Shown: piece by piece, positions 61,119 through 64,000 of the stretch
Layout: every line of letters starts with the position of its first letter
Position numbering within the stretch: the first letter of the stretch is position 1
Assembly: GCF_019112545.1 (NCBI RefSeq)
Contig: NW_025064921.1
Coordinates: forward strand, 62,001 to 126,000
Length of the DNA: 64,000 nucleotides
Origin: Guyanagaster necrorhizus
Taxonomy: Eukaryota > Basidiomycota > Agaricomycetes > Agaricales > Physalacriaceae
Direction of reading: 5' to 3'
Notes under the pieces: model-generated
The model's input: the letters and a program-made list of their open reading frames with translations, nothing else
Databases searched by the model: none
Told to the model about the DNA's origin: nothing
Translations under genes and position numbers: made by a program

Positions 61119-63358
61119 TCAGTTCTTCTGTTCAGCTTGCAAAGGTACATCATCATCTATCCATATTGGCTTTTCGAAATGAGCCTTCGGTTTATACTGT
61201 TTTCGACAGTCATGCTCATGGAAAGCCTCCATCCGCATACGGACACTACGATGGACCTTGACTCTGTATGGCATTGGAATCTCTCGAGGCCGTCCGAGAT
61301 TCACCCTAGAAATTCATTTTTCAGTCAGAATGGTAGGCGATAAAATCCTGGCACGTACCCAAACCAGGACACCCACTCGTCATTCTCCTTCTGCTGTCGG
61401 AAGACCATAGGAATGATCTCAAGAATCCACCACGATTTCGAACATTTGAGTTGATCGTATATGACCGACAATGCGTCCTGAAGTTCCTCCTCTTCTTCGG
61501 TTCCAATTGGGAGACATTGATCATCAATATCTTGAACTAAAGTTTTACACTTGTCGGAACCACCGGGCACTGGCTGAGTTCGACAATGAAATCCAGATAT
61601 GATCCTCTTCACTAGCGACTTCTTCGTCCGTCCCGCTGGTATCAGAGCAGACCCCACCGATAGCGCCGGCGGCCGTGGCATAACAAAAGGATACAATGTT
61701 GTAGGATCGAGACCTATCTGTCTTAGGCGCTCTGAATCGAACATGATTCCTGTCTTCACTTTGAAGCACTCTCGAATCATCCATCGCAAAGAAATTCGTG
61801 ATAACGAATAGCGCGTCGAGTTCTTCACAGAACCGCCCCCGACATCTATTGTAATGTAATCGTTAGTGGCCAGTGTCGGTTAAGAGCGGAGGGAAATTAC
61901 ATACCACAGTGGCATCCCTTAGCAGCGAGAGATCATTCTATGAGGATCTGGAATATGTAGTGATGCAAACTGAAAACTCACCGCAAACCAAACCTCCTCA
62001 ACATCAGTGGGCCGCGCGGAAGACGACGAATAGAGCTTTTCCATCTCCTCCAATAGTTTCTCATCTTCTGGACGCCATTCTATCCCTGGCTCCATTCCAT
62101 GTGCATACCATGGTCTACGCAAGATAGAATTGGTCGTATTCATACGGGAGTTCACCGGGCATGACATCGGTGTACACAACAGTGACTCTCTCGCACTCGG
62201 CCTATTCCACAGGTTCGCTTTGAACTTTGCTCGATGTTCATCCAAAGACACTGCATGTCGAAAGGTCCGAATGATCGTATTGGAGGTCACAAAAGGCAAT
62301 TCTTTCGGGATGAGCCCCACTGAATCAACTGTGTCCCTGTTTGTAAACATCTAAAATCAGGCACGGGAACAGAGGCGATAAATGGCCGTTCCGCACCATA
62401 CTCCTACGAATTCTATTGGAACATCAATAGAGAATGCCTTTTTGAAGGCCGTGGACTGTGACCATCCAATCTCGTCTGCCCGAGTGTACATTTTGTATGC
62501 AAAAGGGACTTGTTGCCAATTATCCGGCGGTAGTAAGCCTACTTTGTGAATCATCCCGGCGAGACTGGCCATGGCGTTAAAAACATGGTCTCTAACATGG
62601 AACAGTGATTGATACTTCATACCTCCTGGCTGTGTACGCCCCGCGTGAGAAACCGAAGATGCATATGTGATCACCAATATGATCTACACATGTTATCAGT
62701 ACGGACTCCAGGCTAAGGGTGAACAGGGACGTACAGTTTTGCATCAAGAATCGATAACCATCTAGCTTGAAGGCATTAAGATCATGTCAAAGTAGATACA
62801 AAGGCAGAGATCGGCGTACCCCTGACATGAGTGTCAATGCTCCAAGCTATCATGAGATCAACAGTCTACCCACGACGCTGGGATCAATTCTCCAAACACA
62901 AGCAAGGAACCATATCCTTCGTACCTTGTATATTTTTGATGTGAGAAGGTTTGGACTTTGAGACGGTGAGTAGGTACCCACCCCGGCCTGAAAGACCCAT
63001 TAATTAACTGTGTCCAAGTCATTTATCAAATTCGTACCTGATAATAGACCATCTGCTTAGATCTATCATCTTTCTTCAGCAACGAACAGAGCTGTACGAT
63101 ATTCGAATTGTCGGCGTCAAACTGGTCCCCGGTACCGTCAAAGCAGAGCACTAAGGTACGGAATTCGTGCTGTGAAGGAATAGTCTTTGGTATGCTTTCG
63201 GGGAGAGGCCGTTCAGCTTCTGAATCGACAACCGTCTGCGTGATGGACGATGCTGTGAGTGTGCATTTGTGATAGTCGGCGCATGCGTCTGGAAGTTCCG
63301 GAGTCGACATGAGGGAGGAGTAAGTGGAATTGCAAGAGGTCTTCATCAGCCAGGTCAT
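61119..63358 (-). CDS. DUF2235 (Tle1-like) alpha/beta-hydrolase domain protein
   Basis: Ten exons make one frame of 575 residues: 63358-63038, 62987-62925, 62865-62820, 62761-62735, 62683-62623, 62564-62397, 62336-61982, 61917-61905, 61845-61359 and 61305-61119. A start at 63310 (MSTPELPDACADYHKC) would give 559. Introns are 50-64 bp. Domain landmarks in order: TLVLCFDGTGDQFDADNSN; DGYRFLMQNY; ICIFGFSRGAYTAR with the GxSxG nucleophile; LAGMIHKVGLLP; SLDEHRAKFKANLW; VWFAGCHCDVGGG with the family's acidic/His region; and a C-terminal VHRSVRMRMEAF. Known members include bacterial phospholipase effectors; the fungal proteins are mostly uncharacterised, so lipase or esterase activity is an inference. 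Exon 8 is only 13 bases and encodes GCHC. The fit of all ten exons to the family argues for a live gene. Confidence 0.88.
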
Positions 63359-63397
63359 TTATGAATTTCGTTAAGCGCCCCGAACAATATCATAATT

Positions 63398-64000
63398 TCA
63401 AAGATCAAAGGGCAGTGTAAACCAGTATAGGGTCATTTTCCTGACCAATAAAATCGGCTGTCTGACGTTTGGGTGATTGAGTGATGACGCACAAGAAATT
63501 GATGGAACTGATAGGATCCTGCCTCGGAGTCCTACTTGGTGAGAAAGTAGGGAGGGGGGGGGGCTGAAATTTCCTTGCAACGCGCTTGAACTTGACGCTG
63601 AAGGCGGAAAGTAAATTGGGAGAAGCAACTGCGTTCGCGGCCTCATCACCTGATCCACTGGCTGTTCATCGATAAACCCGATCTTTTGCTGCCGTGTGTC
63701 CACATGGGCAACCTCAGAAGGAATCTGATGTGATGAATACTCAACATCCATCAATGTATTCTCGATACACATGAGGCGCTGAATATGGGTGGTGGACTGC
63801 AGTACGAGACGGTTTCAGCATGGAAGGCCCAGAGATGGAAAAATAACTAACATCAAATACGGATGCCTTCAACATGGCACCGCGTCTCTGAAACAAAATA
63901 ACATCTCTTGAAACAGGTTGATATAGACGGCCGTAATTCCGCGCGGTGGCTGTAGTCAGTACCCGTTTACTGATATGAAGGATCACCCACCTTCGACGAC
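63398..64000 (-). CDS. partial gene at the right edge, unrecognised
   Basis: Two likely exons: one running in from the right edge to about 63857 (reads NYGRLYQPVSRDVILFQRRG) and one at about 63774-63652 (reads RLMCIENTLMDVEYSSHQIP, ending DEQPVDQ). They can be joined by an 82 bp GTATTT...CAG intron, and a GTGATG donor follows the second. The 5' part lies outside the window. No known family is apparent. A C/G run near 63547-63563 lies in what would be the next intron. Confidence 0.35.

Noticed and set aside
1..64000. CRISPR arrays, prokaryotic operons or phage genes
   Set aside because: Spliced genes, LTR elements and fungal protein families make this eukaryotic DNA, and no regularly spaced identical repeats were seen.

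Overview
The window looks like nuclear DNA of a filamentous basidiomycete, most likely an agaricomycete. The genes are split by many 46-64 bp introns. They include paired-finger C2H2 regulators of the FlbC-like type, an aryl-alcohol-dehydrogenase-like aldo/keto reductase and a DUF2235 (Tle1-like) alpha/beta hydrolase. Long tracts are filled by one family of chromodomain Ty3/gypsy retrotransposons. I cannot name the species.

The window is a mosaic of two kinds of DNA. Stretches 1 to about 6,085, about 20,480 to 34,193 and 42,257 to about 55,500 are almost free of CpG. They consist of decayed retroelements and repeat relics. Stretches 6,085-20,480 and 55,500-64,000 have ordinary CpG content and carry the host genes. 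Inside the CpG-poor middle sits one young, CpG-containing retroelement at 34,194-42,256.

Layout: 1-2,498, 5' part of a decayed element (E1). 2,640-5,300, LTR-like relics. 5,912-6,619, a broken gene with an HExxH-like site. 10,305-11,010, 12,280-12,905 and 18,283-19,205, three related C2H2 zinc-finger loci (a shortened gene, a pseudogene and an intact-looking gene). 21,795-29,815, a complete but dead element (E2) with target-site duplication GAACC. 29,896-32,113, the 3' part of another copy (E3). 32,114-34,193, an unrecognised repeat (family C). 34,194-42,256, the young element (E5), inserted in CpG-poor DNA with duplication CACTT. 43,316-48,835, the 5' part of a fourth internal copy (E4). 48,836-55,180, more family C copies. 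57,754-59,147, the aldo/keto reductase. 61,119-63,358, the DUF2235 gene. From 63,398 to the right edge, part of an unrecognised gene.

The retroelement family has an unusual plan. A leader ORF of about 510 codons, with an N-terminal membrane segment conserved in all four copies that retain it, precedes gag. Gag overlaps the leader in another frame, and pol is in the -1 frame relative to gag. The primer-binding site is complementary to the predicted start of the element's own transcript, as in self-priming Tf1/sushi elements. Even the young copy is dead: all eleven in-frame stops I found before the ORF ends are TGA where Arg CGA is expected, and an older copy reads CAA at four of the sites. CpG decay therefore explains both the base composition and the death of these elements.
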